Source: Geomonas oryzisoli (GTDB lineage Bacteria; Desulfobacterota; Desulfuromonadia; Geobacterales; Geobacteraceae). From it: DNA of 64,000 bases. The translations under genes and the position numbers were made by a program. Below the pieces are notes generated by a model that saw nothing but the letters and a program-made list of their open reading frames with translations, had not been told where the DNA came from and did no database searches. This document shows positions 56,667 to 64,000 of the stretch, one piece after another. The stretch covers positions 2,265,501 to 2,329,500 of the forward strand of contig NZ_CP076723.1 of NCBI RefSeq assembly GCF_018986915.1. The letters run 5' to 3'. Numbering within the stretch: the stretch's first letter is position 1; every line of letters starts with the position of its first letter.

Positions 56667-57023
56667 TCAGGCAGCCAAGGCCTGGTACAGCTGTGCGGGC
56701 AAAAACGGTTTGCGCAAAAAGGTGCTTCCTTCGCTGCGCAGTTCCTTGGGGGGAGTCTCGAACTTCGAGTATCCCCCGCTGCAGAAGACGATGCGCGTGC
56801 TGTCGTCCATGTCGCGAATCTCCCGCGCCGCTTCCACGCCGGTCATCAGCGGCATGTCGATGTCCATGATGGTGATATCCGGGCGATGTTCGCGGTACTG
56901 CTCGACCGCCTCGATACCGTTGGCGGCCTCCCCGACGATGATATGCCCCTCCCTCTCCACCATGAAGCGCAGCATCTGCCTGATATCCTCGACATCATCA
57001 ACAATCAGGACCCTTCTCTTCAT
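56667..57023 (-). CDS. Single-domain response regulator
   Basis: 118 residues from the ATG at 57023 (an alternative start is six codons upstream). CheY-like receiver: acidic pair LIVDDVED (about 7-11), phosphoacceptor Asp near 53 in ITIMDIDMPLM, Thr/Ser switch near 80 in VFCSGG, and Lys near 104 in FLRKPF. No output domain, so it acts by protein contact, for example on a kinase or chemotaxis motor. The gene is monocistronic and followed by a long untranslated tail. Confidence 0.92.
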   Translation of the reverse strand: MKRRVLIVDDVEDIRQMLRFMVEREGHIIVGEAANGIEAVEQYREHRPDITIMDIDMPLMTGVEAAREIRDMDDSTRIVFCSGGYSKFETPPKELRSEGSTFLRKPFLPAQLYQALAA

Positions 57024-57041
57024 TTCACACCCCAAATGCAT

Positions 57042-57168
57042 TCAATCGTGCTGATAAAGTCCCGCCGGTATTACGCGGATACAGTTGCCTAAAACGTGCC
57101 CAAATTGTGCAAAGTTCGCACATTTGCGGGGGAGCTATCCGTTTATTAGAAAACCGCCGCCGGCGCGG
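57042..57168. other. Divergent spacer upstream of response regulator
   Basis: No gene supported. With 57169-57486 it makes a 440-bp divergent region for the response regulator (minus) and DoxX (plus). A frame on the minus strand (57025-57282) was rejected. Confidence 0.35.
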
Positions 57169-57206
57169 GCCGGCAAACCACGGGAAATCCTTGTCGATTT
57201 GCCGGC
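57169..57206. repeat. Inverted repeat GCCGGCAAA/TTTGCCGGC
   Basis: Two exact 9-base arms are 20 bp apart, with a second short pairing (CGGGAAA/TTCCCG) around them. It lies in the divergent spacer and could be a regulator site or a hairpin in either leader. Confidence 0.55.
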
Positions 57207-57380
57207 TATTCCCGAGGAAAATTAATCCATCCTCGGCAGCGTGTAACGGCGCGCGGGCTCGACACAGCCCTGGCAGCGGCAAAGTGGCCGGTCTTTACGC
57301 CGAATGCGCCGCCGGTTTGCGCGAAATGACGTAGTCATGCCAGGCGAAATGCCCCACCGCGACCGCGCTGAACGATGCTC

Positions 57381-57408
57381 TTGCTTTTGCAAAGGATATG
57401 ATTAGAAT
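57381..57408 (+). promoter_or_regulatory. Candidate promoter of DoxX
   Basis: TTGCTT at 57381-57386, 16-bp spacer, TAGAAT at 57403-57408. Matches are fair but not perfect. Confidence 0.5.
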
Positions 57409-57486
57409 TTGCTAAGCCAAATTCAGACGGCCTGAATGTGCGTTGAACTGACCGTGTCGAGCAGCATAACTTCAAAAGGAGGAAGG

Positions 57487-57999
57487 ATGATGGAAAGGAT
57501 ATTACTGACTAACGACAGCTGGACCGGGACGGTACTGAGAATGGGACTGGGACTCGTGATGTTGCTCCATGGCGCACAAAATCTGCTAGGATGGTTCTAT
57601 GGACTGGGATTTGAACAGGCCATGGCAGTGATGACAACACAAATGGGAATGCCCAAGATAGTCGGAGTCCTCATCGTCATGACCCAGTTCTTTGGAGGTC
57701 TCGCACTCGTGCTGGGCGCATACGTACGTATCGCAGCCGTTGCCGTTATCGTGTTGATGCTCGCCTCATTCGGCGTACTGAACTACGGCAACGGTTTTCT
57801 GACCACCTGGAGCGGTAAGCAGCTGTCGCCGGGGGTGGAGTTTCAGCTTCTGGCGATCACCATGGCGGTTGCCATCACGATCTGGGGCGCAGGCCGCTGG
57901 TCCATCGACCGGGCCCTGGAAAGTCCGCGTAGCAGGATCAGCCGCGAACGTGCGGCACGAGAGGCTGAGCTGACCGTTCAGCCCCCCTCGCACCTCTAG
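57487..57999 (+). CDS. DoxX family membrane protein
   Basis: 170 residues from the first of two in-frame ATGs (57487, 57490), with AAAGGAGG just before. Four hydrophobic helices in the DoxX pattern (LVMLLHGAQNLLGWFYGLG in the first helix pair, GVLIVMTQFFGGLALVLGAYV in the next) and a basic tail (RISRERAAREAEL). DoxX proteins sit in the inner membrane and often go with thiosulfate or quinone-linked redox enzymes; the substrate is unknown. A small DUF2007-like protein follows 30 bp later, likely in the same operon. Confidence 0.9.
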   Translation: MMERILLTNDSWTGTVLRMGLGLVMLLHGAQNLLGWFYGLGFEQAMAVMTTQMGMPKIVGVLIVMTQFFGGLALVLGAYVRIAAVAVIVLMLASFGVLNYGNGFLTTWSGKQLSPGVEFQLLAITMAVAITIWGAGRWSIDRALESPRSRISRERAAREAELTVQPPSHL

Positions 58000-58028
58000 G
58001 GTGCGCCGGCGCACAAGGAGGATGAATC

Positions 58029-58208
58029 ATGGTGAAGTTCTACGATGCCAAAACCGAAGCCGAACTGGCCCGCGTCGAGGCGGTGCTGAAACAGGGTGGG
58101 GTCGAGTATTTCGTGACCGGCCTCTCCAGGGAACAGGTAACCGGTGAAATCGAGGTAGCGGAGGAAGATCTGCCCAGGGCGGAGGAACTGCTCCTCAAAG
58201 CGAAGTGA
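58029..58208 (+). CDS. Small DUF2007-like protein
   Basis: 59 residues, read directly as MVKFYDAKTEAELARVEAVL... ending LLLKAK. It has a helix followed by strands (VEYFVTGLS and EIEVAEEDLPRAEELL), resembling the DUF2007 ferredoxin-like fold that may sense small signals. AAGGAGGA lies before the ATG. It is 29 bp downstream of DoxX in the same direction, so it is probably co-expressed. The rhomboid gene nearby starts with a similar module. Confidence 0.65.
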   Translation: MVKFYDAKTEAELARVEAVLKQGGVEYFVTGLSREQVTGEIEVAEEDLPRAEELLLKAK

Positions 58209-58247
58209 AGCATGGGAAGGAAACTGCGATAGGTTCGTCCGTTGGTC

Positions 58248-58640
58248 TTATCCGAGCGGGCGATCCGAGTGAGCATCGGCAGTAAAAGCCATCACGCCTT
58301 CTACCCTGATCTCGAGCCGCCACTGTACCTGAGGTAAACCGGCCGGCTCGAGATCAGGGACATATCCGTTCAACACCGCAGTGTCAGTCGTCTTCTCCAC
58401 CTTACCCACGAACTGGTAACCGTTTCCGGCCTCGTCGGCAACGACCACCGAGACGTGCGGGTTGTCCTGCAGGTTCTTCATCGTGGTCGGGCAGAACCAG
58501 GACTCGAACACCAGCCGGTTCGGCTCGAACAGGGCGATCCCCCTCCCCGCCGCGAGGTGCGGGTGACCACCGGTATCGCAGGTAGCCACGAAGGCATGTC
58601 CTACCCGCTCGGCCAGTTCCCTTATCTTTTCCGTGATCAT
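58248..58640 (-). CDS. Pyridoxamine 5'-phosphate oxidase-fold protein
   Basis: 130 residues from the ATG at 58640, with AGAGGAGG upstream. Split-barrel flavin-binding pattern: FVATCDTGGHPHLAAGRG near the N-terminus, FEPNRLVFESWFCPTTMKNLQDNPHVSVVVADE in the middle. Such proteins bind FMN or F420 and reduce small substrates, with many having no assigned role. A long upstream frame to 58817 is ignored. It is convergent with the DUF2007 gene. Confidence 0.85.
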   Translation of the reverse strand: MITEKIRELAERVGHAFVATCDTGGHPHLAAGRGIALFEPNRLVFESWFCPTTMKNLQDNPHVSVVVADEAGNGYQFVGKVEKTTDTAVLNGYVPDLEPAGLPQVQWRLEIRVEGVMAFTADAHSDRPLG

Positions 58641-58959
58641 GTTGACGTACCTCCTCTTGCCGATGCGGATCAGCCGGCGATGCCAGCGCATCCTGATCGG
58701 CCACCGGCGCGAAGGATGACGGTGCCTGTTACCGGGAACGAGGGAGCCTCGAACAAGAGGCCGCACCCCTTGCGGAACCGCCGCTTTAGTCAGCCTGACT
58801 CTGGATCGCATCCTCATTTCTCCTCGGGATCAATCTTTCCGTCACCCCCCCTTGATTTAACCGTGCGTCAGCATTAGGTTCTTGTAGCACCGGGATAAAA
58901 ATAGTCAAGGAAGGGGGCCGGGCCGCCGTTTGAGCCGGCCGGCTGCAGGTAGAGGCACG
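58641..58959. other. Divergent intergenic region, PPOX-fold and rhomboid
   Basis: 320 bp; should contain the promoters of both genes. No supported gene, terminator or repeat seen. Confidence 0.35.
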
Positions 58960-59997
58960 ATGGAGCGACAAGAAGAGCAGACCTGCGGCGACATCTCGCC
59001 TTTGTTGATGACGGCGCAGCGAGGATCTGAGATACTGCCGGGCATGACCGAGGACCAGGAACATAGCGTAGAGCCGCAGGACGATTGGCGAATCGTCCCG
59101 GTCTGGCGGGTGGAGGAGCGGGGGCGCAAGCTGACACTGCGCCAGGCCCGCCTGTGGGCGCTGGTGCTTGAGTCACGTTACATAGAGTGCCGACTGGAGC
59201 CGGGTCCGAGAGGGTGGCAGGTATGGGTGGCACCGGAGAACTACGATGCGGCCTGCCGGGAGCTGAACCTCTACGTCGAGGAGAACCGCAACTGGCCGCC
59301 GTTCCTACCGCCGGTGCACCCGATGAAGGAGAACACCCTCCCTACCCTTTCCATCCTGGTGCTGCTGGCCACCTTCCACAACCTGACCAACCTCGACCTG
59401 AAGATCCTGGGGCACTACCCGGTCGACTGGCTCGACATCGGCAACGCCCATGCCGGGCTCATCCTGAAGGGAGAGTGGTGGCGCCTGGTCACGGCGCTTA
59501 CCCTGCACGCGGATGCGCTGCACCTGGTGAGCAACCTCGCCATCGGCGGCGTCTTCATCGTCTACCTCTGCCGCGACCTCGGCTCGGGGCTCGCCTGGAC
59601 GCTGCTCCTCGCCTCCGGCGTCTGCGGCAACCTGGCCAACGCCTACGTCCAGCTTCCCAGCCACACCTCGGTGGGTGCCTCGACAGCCGTGTTCGGCGCG
59701 GTCGGCATCCTGGGCGCGCTCACCATGATGCGCTACCGGCACCACTTGCGCCGACGCTGGCCGCTACCCATCGCCGCTGCGCTGTCGCTGCTGGTGCTAC
59801 TGGGAACGGAGGGGGAAAGGACCGACCTGGGCGCCCACCTCTTCGGTTTCATGTTCGGTTGTCTCTTCGGATTTGCGGCTGAACTGCTGGTGGGCTACGT
59901 GGGCAGGCCGGGGCGTCTGGCCAACGCCCTGCTCGCGCTGGCCAGCACCTCGGTGGTGATTTACGCCTGGTGGATGGCCATCAGCCAGTCCGGCTGA
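58960..59997 (+). CDS. Rhomboid-family intramembrane serine protease with N-terminal extension
   Basis: 345 residues if the ATG at 58960 (AGAGG before it) is used; starts 20 or 39 codons further in are also possible. The first 130 residues form a soluble module that looks like DUF2007 (RIVPVWRVEERGRKL, RLEPGPRGWQVWVAPENYD). Six membrane helices follow with the catalytic Ser in GASTAVFG and His in GAHLFGF; the Trp-Arg (EWWRLVTALTLH) element is present too. All rhomboid catalytic features look intact. It cleaves membrane proteins; the substrate is unknown. Confidence 0.88.
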   Translation: MERQEEQTCGDISPLLMTAQRGSEILPGMTEDQEHSVEPQDDWRIVPVWRVEERGRKLTLRQARLWALVLESRYIECRLEPGPRGWQVWVAPENYDAACRELNLYVEENRNWPPFLPPVHPMKENTLPTLSILVLLATFHNLTNLDLKILGHYPVDWLDIGNAHAGLILKGEWWRLVTALTLHADALHLVSNLAIGGVFIVYLCRDLGSGLAWTLLLASGVCGNLANAYVQLPSHTSVGASTAVFGAVGILGALTMMRYRHHLRRRWPLPIAAALSLLVLLGTEGERTDLGAHLFGFMFGCLFGFAAELLVGYVGRPGRLANALLALASTSVVIYAWWMAISQSG

Positions 59998-60000
59998 CGC

Positions 60001-60423
60001 CTAGTCGTGGCCGCGACCATGGCCGCGGCCGCCGCCGTGGCCGTACCCCCCTCTTTCCTTCTTCCATTGACCGTAGGGGATGTGACGTTCCTTGCCGTAC
60101 ATCGCGCGGTACTCCTTCGGCACCCGGTACACGGCACGCGGCACCGAACTGCGGGACACCATGCGCCACGGTCCGTCATAGTCGCCCGCCCGATACCAGC
60201 GATCGCCGCGGGGCGACCACCAGTAGCCACCGTAGAAGAAGATGTCCACGTCAAAACCGGGCGCGAAATAAACCCTGGTCCCCGGTACCATGACCATGGC
60301 CGACGGCGCGCCGATCACCACCGGCGGGCCTATGTTGATGCTGAGGCTTACCTCTGCCGCAGCAGTGTGACCTGAAAGCCCGATCGACAGAAGCGCCACG
60401 AGGATCAGAAAACTTCTTTTCAT
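60001..60423 (-). CDS. Exported Gly/Tyr-rich protein
   Basis: 140 residues. Signal peptide (about 1-23, AAAEV cleavage). The middle holds FFYGGYWWSPRGDRWYRAGDYDG, a motif seen in small exported proteins of unknown function, and the C-terminus is Gly/His-rich (GHGGGRGHGRGHD), possibly metal-binding. ATG preceded by AGGAGG. It is convergent with rhomboid, stops only 4 bp apart. Confidence 0.7.
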   Translation of the reverse strand: MKRSFLILVALLSIGLSGHTAAAEVSLSINIGPPVVIGAPSAMVMVPGTRVYFAPGFDVDIFFYGGYWWSPRGDRWYRAGDYDGPWRMVSRSSVPRAVYRVPKEYRAMYGKERHIPYGQWKKERGGYGHGGGRGHGRGHD

Positions 60424-60593
60424 AACTCCTCCTCAACCATTACAGGTTCCTCTCCAGCCCGCGCTTGTTGCATCTATCCCGGCAGTTAAACTCGTTACGC
60501 CCGGGAAGACACTCACATCGAACCGGATCACGACAATTATAACGCCGTCGGAAAGCTTCTGTCACTATCGGCCGAGGAAGGAGAGTCCCTCAC

Positions 60594-61034
60594 TCACTGG
60601 GCCTGATCCTGTTTGACAAAGGGCAGCGGCTTTCCGGTCCGATATGCCAGAGCCTGACACACCGCGATCAGGACTCCATTCTGATCGTGCACCTTTATGT
60701 CATAGCTGGCCGTTTTCCTGGTGCTGTTAACCTCCCGGGCCTCCGCCCTGAGCCGCGCGCCCAACTCGGGGCTCGCCACGTAGTTCACCGAGACGTTGAG
60801 GGCGACGGTGACGCTGCCGACGGTCTGGCACACGGTCTCGAAGGCCTCGTCGATAAGGGAAAAGATTGCGCCGCCATGGGCTCGACCGAACATGTTGTTC
60901 ATCACCTCCGCGTCGTAAGCCATCTCCACGGCGGAAAATCCCTCATCGAGCTGTACCAGCTCCATCTTCAATGCCTGCGCGAAAGGTTCGCATTCAACCT
61001 GCCGGAAAATCGCCTCTTTCAGCTTTTCATCCAT
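60594..61034 (-). CDS. PaaI-type hotdog thioesterase
   Basis: 146 residues. HGGAIFSLIDEAFE (about 54-67) is the hotdog helix with catalytic Asp typical of PaaI and related acyl-CoA thioesterases. It hydrolyses small acyl or aryl-CoA esters. GGAG precedes the ATG. It is convergent-free, and lies divergent to the chemoreceptor. Confidence 0.88.
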   Translation of the reverse strand: MDEKLKEAIFRQVECEPFAQALKMELVQLDEGFSAVEMAYDAEVMNNMFGRAHGGAIFSLIDEAFETVCQTVGSVTVALNVSVNYVASPELGARLRAEAREVNSTRKTASYDIKVHDQNGVLIAVCQALAYRTGKPLPFVKQDQAQ

Positions 61035-61176
61035 ATCGTGGCTCCTTTGGTCGGTTCAAGCCGTAGCTGCTGGCGCAAACTAGCACACGGTGCGTCGGCT
61101 GCAAAGACAAATGACGCCGGCTTTTGATACAGGTCCGGCGTCACCTGCAACGGATGCGTACCGCCCTTTGGGCGCC

Positions 61177-61204
61177 TTGACAGGCAAGGATCCCACCCTA
61201 TACT
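61177..61204 (+). promoter_or_regulatory. Promoter of the chemoreceptor gene
   Basis: TTGACA at 61177-61182, 16-bp spacer, TATACT at 61199-61204. Leader to the ATG about 45 nt. Confidence 0.8.
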
Positions 61205-61257
61205 GTGAATTTGTTTTAATTTTAGGGTCAAATGGGCGGCTCACAGGGAGGCAAGGT

Positions 61258-62877
61258 ATGCGCAACAACTGGAACCTCAGGGCGAAACTCGTCGTCGGCT
61301 TTGGCATCAGTAGCGTGCTGTCGGTCCTTCTGGCAGGCGCAGCCTTTTACGGCATGAGCGTGGCGGCCGGCAGCGCACAGGGCCAGGCCGAACGCCGACT
61401 GGCAAGGATGCGAACCATGGCGGAGATAATCTCGGCAAACGCAGGTGCCGGCCAGCGACTCACCGAGGCACAGGCGACGGGGGGGATGACGGGACTCCGC
61501 TCCGAGTTGAGCGCCGCGGCTGCCTCGGAGAAATCGGTATCCGACCAGGTGGCCAAGCTGAAAGCCGAGTCGGCCAGCGACAAGGAGAAGGCCCTACTCC
61601 AAGCGCTTTCTGCGAAGGTCACCGCCGTCCAGGCAGGCCGCAGCAGGGTTTTACAGCTGATCAGCCTGGGAGACAAGGACCTCGCGCTCCAGGAACTGCG
61701 GGATCTCAAGGCGCGCCGGGGCGAAATCCAGGATACGCTGAGTCAACTGGTCGCCGCTAACGCGGACCAGGGCGCGGCGCAGGCCAAGGCTCCTGCAAGC
61801 GTGCGCGGCGCGAGGCTGGCCATCCTCGCCCTTTTGCTGGTCGCCATCGGCGGCACATTCCTCGGGGCGCTGTGGCTGGACAGATGCATTACCGCTCCCC
61901 TCCAGGTCGCCGTCGCCACCGCCGGGCGTATAGCCCAACGTGACCTTACGGCAAAGATCGAGGGGGACGATTCGGCGGCAACGGGTCGACTCATGGCAGC
62001 AATCGGCAGCATGCTGCAGCACCTGCGAGAGGTGGTCACCCGCACCAGTGACATCTCCAGCGGCATTTCCGCATCGGCGGGATTGCGGCATCGCAGTTCC
62101 GAACAGATGGCAAGCGGTGCGGAACAGGTCGCCTCCCAGGCCCAGACCGTCGCAACGGCAAGCGAGCAGATGTCAGCCACCTCCAACGAGATCGCGCTCA
62201 ACTGCCACGAAGCCGCCAGAAACTCCAAGCAGGCCAGCAGCGCGGCCGAGACCGGTGCGCAGGTGGTGGCACAGACTGTCGAGGTGATGAACAGGATCGC
62301 CGATCGGGTCAACGCAACCTCGCGGACGGTGGAAAGCCTCGGTGAGCGTTCGGACCAGATCGGGGCCATCGTGGGTACCATCGAGGACATCGCCGATCAG
62401 ACCAACCTGCTCGCGCTCAACGCCGCCATCGAGGCGGCCCGCGCCGGGGAACAGGGACGCGGATTCGCGGTGGTTGCCGACGAGGTGCGCGCCCTGGCGG
62501 AACGGACCACGAAGGCGACCAGAGAGATCGGGGAGATGATCAAGGCGATCCAGGGAGAAACGAAAGGGGCGGTGCTGGCGATGGAGGAAGGTGTACGCGA
62601 GGTGCAACAGGGGACCGAGGAAGCCGCCAAATCCGGAGCGGCTCTGCAGGAGATCCTGGACCAGATCAACGCGGTAAGCATGCAGGTAAACCAGATCGCC
62701 ACCGCGGCTGAGGAACAGACGGCTACTATAAGCGAGATAACGGGAAACATCACCAGGATCTCGGAGGTGGTGCAGCTCACCGTCCAGGGGGCGCAGGAGT
62801 CCTCGATGGCCGCTACGGAACTGGCGACCCTGTCCGACGACCTGGGGACTCTGGTGACCCAGTTCAAGATGGCCTAG
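61258..62877 (+). CDS. Methyl-accepting chemotaxis protein
   Basis: 539 residues from the ATG at 61258, with GGGAGG upstream; a longer frame from 61090 crosses the promoter and is not used. TM1 (about 12-35), a periplasmic helical domain (about 36-195), TM2 (about 200-222), HAMP (about 223-275) and a long signalling domain with the hairpin tip [23 protein letters not shown]. It detects an unknown ligand and signals to CheA through CheW. The C-terminus (VTQFKMA) lacks a CheR/CheB-tethering pentapeptide. The nearest CheW-like gene is 19 kb away. Confidence 0.95.
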   Translation: MRNNWNLRAKLVVGFGISSVLSVLLAGAAFYGMSVAAGSAQGQAERRLARMRTMAEIISANAGAGQRLTEAQATGGMTGLRSELSAAAASEKSVSDQVAKLKAESASDKEKALLQALSAKVTAVQAGRSRVLQLISLGDKDLALQELRDLKARRGEIQDTLSQLVAANADQGAAQAKAPASVRGARLAILALLLVAIGGTFLGALWLDRCITAPLQVAVATAGRIAQRDLTAKIEGDDSAATGRLMAAIGSMLQHLREVVTRTSDISSGISASAGLRHRSSEQMASGAEQVASQAQTVATASEQMSATSNEIALNCHEAARNSKQASSAAETGAQVVAQTVEVMNRIADRVNATSRTVESLGERSDQIGAIVGTIEDIADQTNLLALNAAIEAARAGEQGRGFAVVADEVRALAERTTKATREIGEMIKAIQGETKGAVLAMEEGVREVQQGTEEAAKSGAALQEILDQINAVSMQVNQIATAAEEQTATISEITGNITRISEVVQLTVQGAQESSMAATELATLSDDLGTLVTQFKMA

Positions 62878-62884
62878 CGGCGGC

Positions 62885-62919
62885 GTGGCTGCAGCCTGCC
62901 CCGAGGCAGCTGCAGCCAC
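62885..62919. terminator. Hairpin between convergent chemoreceptor and response-regulator genes
   Basis: GTGGCTGCAG (62885-62894) pairs with CTGCAGCCAC (62910-62919) with an inner CTGCC/GGCAG, so a 35-base near-perfect stem-loop. T run lacking on both strands, so termination may depend on Rho or on the stem alone. Confidence 0.6.
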
Positions 62920-62932
62920 GACCGGTAAGGTT

Positions 62933-63328
62933 TTAGCGCTTCATCAATCCCAGCTTTGACAGCACGTTGAAAAGCCCCTCTTTGGAAACCGGCTTCACGA
63001 GGTAGGCAGCCGACTGGGCGTTGCAGAACGATTCCATGGCATCGTTGGAAGAGTTCAACGCGGTCAGCATGACGATGTTCACCCGCTTGGCCGGTTTCTG
63101 CTCCTTCTCTATGTGCCTGATTGCCTTAGCCGCATCGTGGCCGCTCATCCCCGGCATCATGATGTCCATGATCACCAGGTCGAACGGTTCATCGGTTGCC
63201 AAGGCGGCGTTATATTTCTCGAGAGCCTCCATGCCGCTGCTGGCCTGGTGGCAGTCCGCGGTCGCGCTGAGCAAGGTGGCGACAAAGTCACGGCAAAAAG
63301 CCTCGTCATCTACTATCAAGCACTTCAT
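62933..63328 (-). CDS. Single-domain response regulator
   Basis: 131 residues. CheY-like receiver: DDE pair near 7-8 (CLIVDDEAF), phosphoacceptor Asp near 55 (LVIMDIMMPGMSG), Thr near 88 (VMLTALN) and Lys near 112 (LVKPVSKEG). It probably works with the chemoreceptor pathway or another kinase nearby. It is convergent with the MCP gene. ATG preceded by GGGGGAGAG. Confidence 0.93.
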   Translation of the reverse strand: MKCLIVDDEAFCRDFVATLLSATADCHQASSGMEALEKYNAALATDEPFDLVIMDIMMPGMSGHDAAKAIRHIEKEQKPAKRVNIVMLTALNSSNDAMESFCNAQSAAYLVKPVSKEGLFNVLSKLGLMKR

Positions 63329-63659
63329 AGCTCTCCCCCAGATCTTGGTGTGTGTGTTTCATGCCGGCAGGCACTTCCCGTCGGGAGCATGGCGCCCTGC
63401 AGCACTTTTTCCTATCGGCTCATGGGAACCATTCTTTAGCGTCATAATAAAAAAAACGGGCGCGGCTGCAGAGGGGGATGCACGAGCCAAATCCCTCGCG
63501 CGGGGCCTGCGCAGGGATATGAGCCGGACGGCGATGAAGCCGCGGCAACTGGAGAGGGCTGGGATCAGCGGTATTTGCTACAAGAGGAATCGACGAGCGA
63601 TAGAGACGGGGATAGCGGGAAAGAAAGGGGCAAGCCGACGAAGCCTACCCCTTTTTCGG
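63329..63659. other. Intergenic 330 bp with a weak hairpin near the E2 stop
   Basis: No credible gene. AAAGGGG/CCCCTTT near 63624-63656 forms a 7-bp stem with a 17-base loop next to the E2 stop, a weak terminator candidate. The response regulator's promoter should lie near 63330-63450. Confidence 0.35.
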
Positions 63660-64000
63660 TCACATTAGCAGGTGCACCGGATTTTCCAGCACGTCACGCA
63701 GTTCAACCAAGAATTGGGCGGCGTAGGCGCCGTCGACCACCCGGTGGTCCGCCGAGAGGGTGACCTTCATCATCCTCGCGGTGGCCAACACGCCTGAGCG
63801 CAGCACGGGGACGTCGACCACCGCCCCGACTGCGAGCACGCCCGCCTGTGAGGGCGGAATCACCGCGGTGAAGCTGCTCACCTGGTACATGCCAAGGTTG
63901 GAGACGGAGAACGTACCTCCGCTCATCTCCTGCTCGGTCAGGGCGCCCGACCTAGCCCGCTGCACCAGCCGATCGGCCTCCAGGGCGATCTCCGGCAGTG
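63660..64000 (-). CDS. 2-oxoacid dehydrogenase E2 (dihydrolipoamide acyltransferase), C-terminal end
   Basis: Minus-strand frame open to the window edge, 113 codons seen and the start outside. The sequence is the catalytic domain end: GGTFSVSNLGMYQVSSFTAVI and LSADHRVVDGAYAAQFL with the conserved His and Asp of the acyltransferase active site. It should be the core of a pyruvate or branched-chain complex. The N-terminal lipoyl and binding domains cannot be seen. Confidence 0.92.
   Translation of the reverse strand, partial: LPEIALEADRLVQRARSGALTEQEMSGGTFSVSNLGMYQVSSFTAVIPPSQAGVLAVGAVVDVPVLRSGVLATARMMKVTLSADHRVVDGAYAAQFLVELRDVLENPVHLLM

Noticed and set aside
57025..57282. 85-residue minus frame upstream of the response regulator
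   Set aside because: No start signals, overlaps the regulator's start and the inverted repeat, and looks like random coding of a GC-rich spacer.

Overview
The window looks like chromosome of a high-GC member of the Geobacteraceae (Geobacter / Geomonas / Citrifermentans group, Desulfuromonadota). This is inferred from gene content and style: a Tll0287-type haem sensor fused to GGDEF-EAL, abundant PAS kinases and NtrC-class regulators, a bacteriohaemerythrin, a MucR-type regulator, an SAM-riboswitch-controlled metI/metC-like pair, and dispersed intergenic palindromes of the kind common in this family. No species call is possible from sequence reading alone. No prophage, insertion sequence, CRISPR array or rRNA operon was seen.

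Layout. 0-3 kb: truncated OFA-type MFS transporter, a zinc-ribbon/HEAGH membrane protein, a secreted protein and tRNA-Leu(CAA), all on the minus strand. 3.1-6.0 kb: haem-PAS-PAS-GGDEF-EAL protein. 6.4 kb: tRNA-Ala(GGC) on the plus strand. 6.6-18.3 kb: a long minus-strand block that looks like an envelope-lipid island. It holds an AttH-like lipocalin protein with an FtsX-type permease and LolD-like ATPase, a secreted protein, a PerM/AI-2E permease, a small lipoprotein, a LolB-like lipoprotein, a Spinster-like MFS, and an AMP-ligase/carrier-protein/PlsC fusion. 18.6-24.9 kb: MucR regulator, SAM-I riboswitch with two PLP enzymes, a J-domain-like/leucine-rich-repeat protein, a YaiI protein and a cold-shock protein. 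25-27.7 kb: nickel/cobalt ECF transporter (O, Q, MN fusion) behind a strong promoter with a NikR-like operator. 28-32.2 kb: hybrid histidine kinase and a DUF3300 protein. 32.4-38.7 kb: M20 amidohydrolase, a three-gene cluster of unknown function, SixA, an HhH protein, Ppx/GppA and a small membrane protein. 38.9-45 kb: tautomerase, large glycine-rich/PKD-like exported protein, CheW and glycogen phosphorylase. 45.3-50.9 kb: KefB-type antiporter, calcium-type P-type ATPase, DUF3124 protein and a small membrane protein. 51.2-55.1 kb: NtrC-class regulator, Cache/HAMP kinase and haemerythrin in one operon. 55.2-64 kb: basic-tailed protein, single-domain response regulators, DoxX, a small DUF2007-like protein, a PPOX-fold protein, rhomboid, a thioesterase, a chemoreceptor, and the end of a 2-oxoacid dehydrogenase E2 gene.

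The most interesting material is the lipid island, above all the operon of ligase-carrier-acyltransferase fusion, Spinster-like MFS and LolB-like lipoprotein, which resembles a rebuilt LplT-Aas lysophospholipid salvage route. Other items of note are the J-domain/LRR fusion, a small cluster pairing a cysteine-tailed helix-turn-helix protein with an ACT-like protein, a nickel-type operator on the ECF promoter, several families of dispersed palindromes (two of which supply coding ends or stop codons), an 11-copy heptamer tandem repeat, and an AT-rich, TG-motif-rich transcribed tail behind a response regulator.
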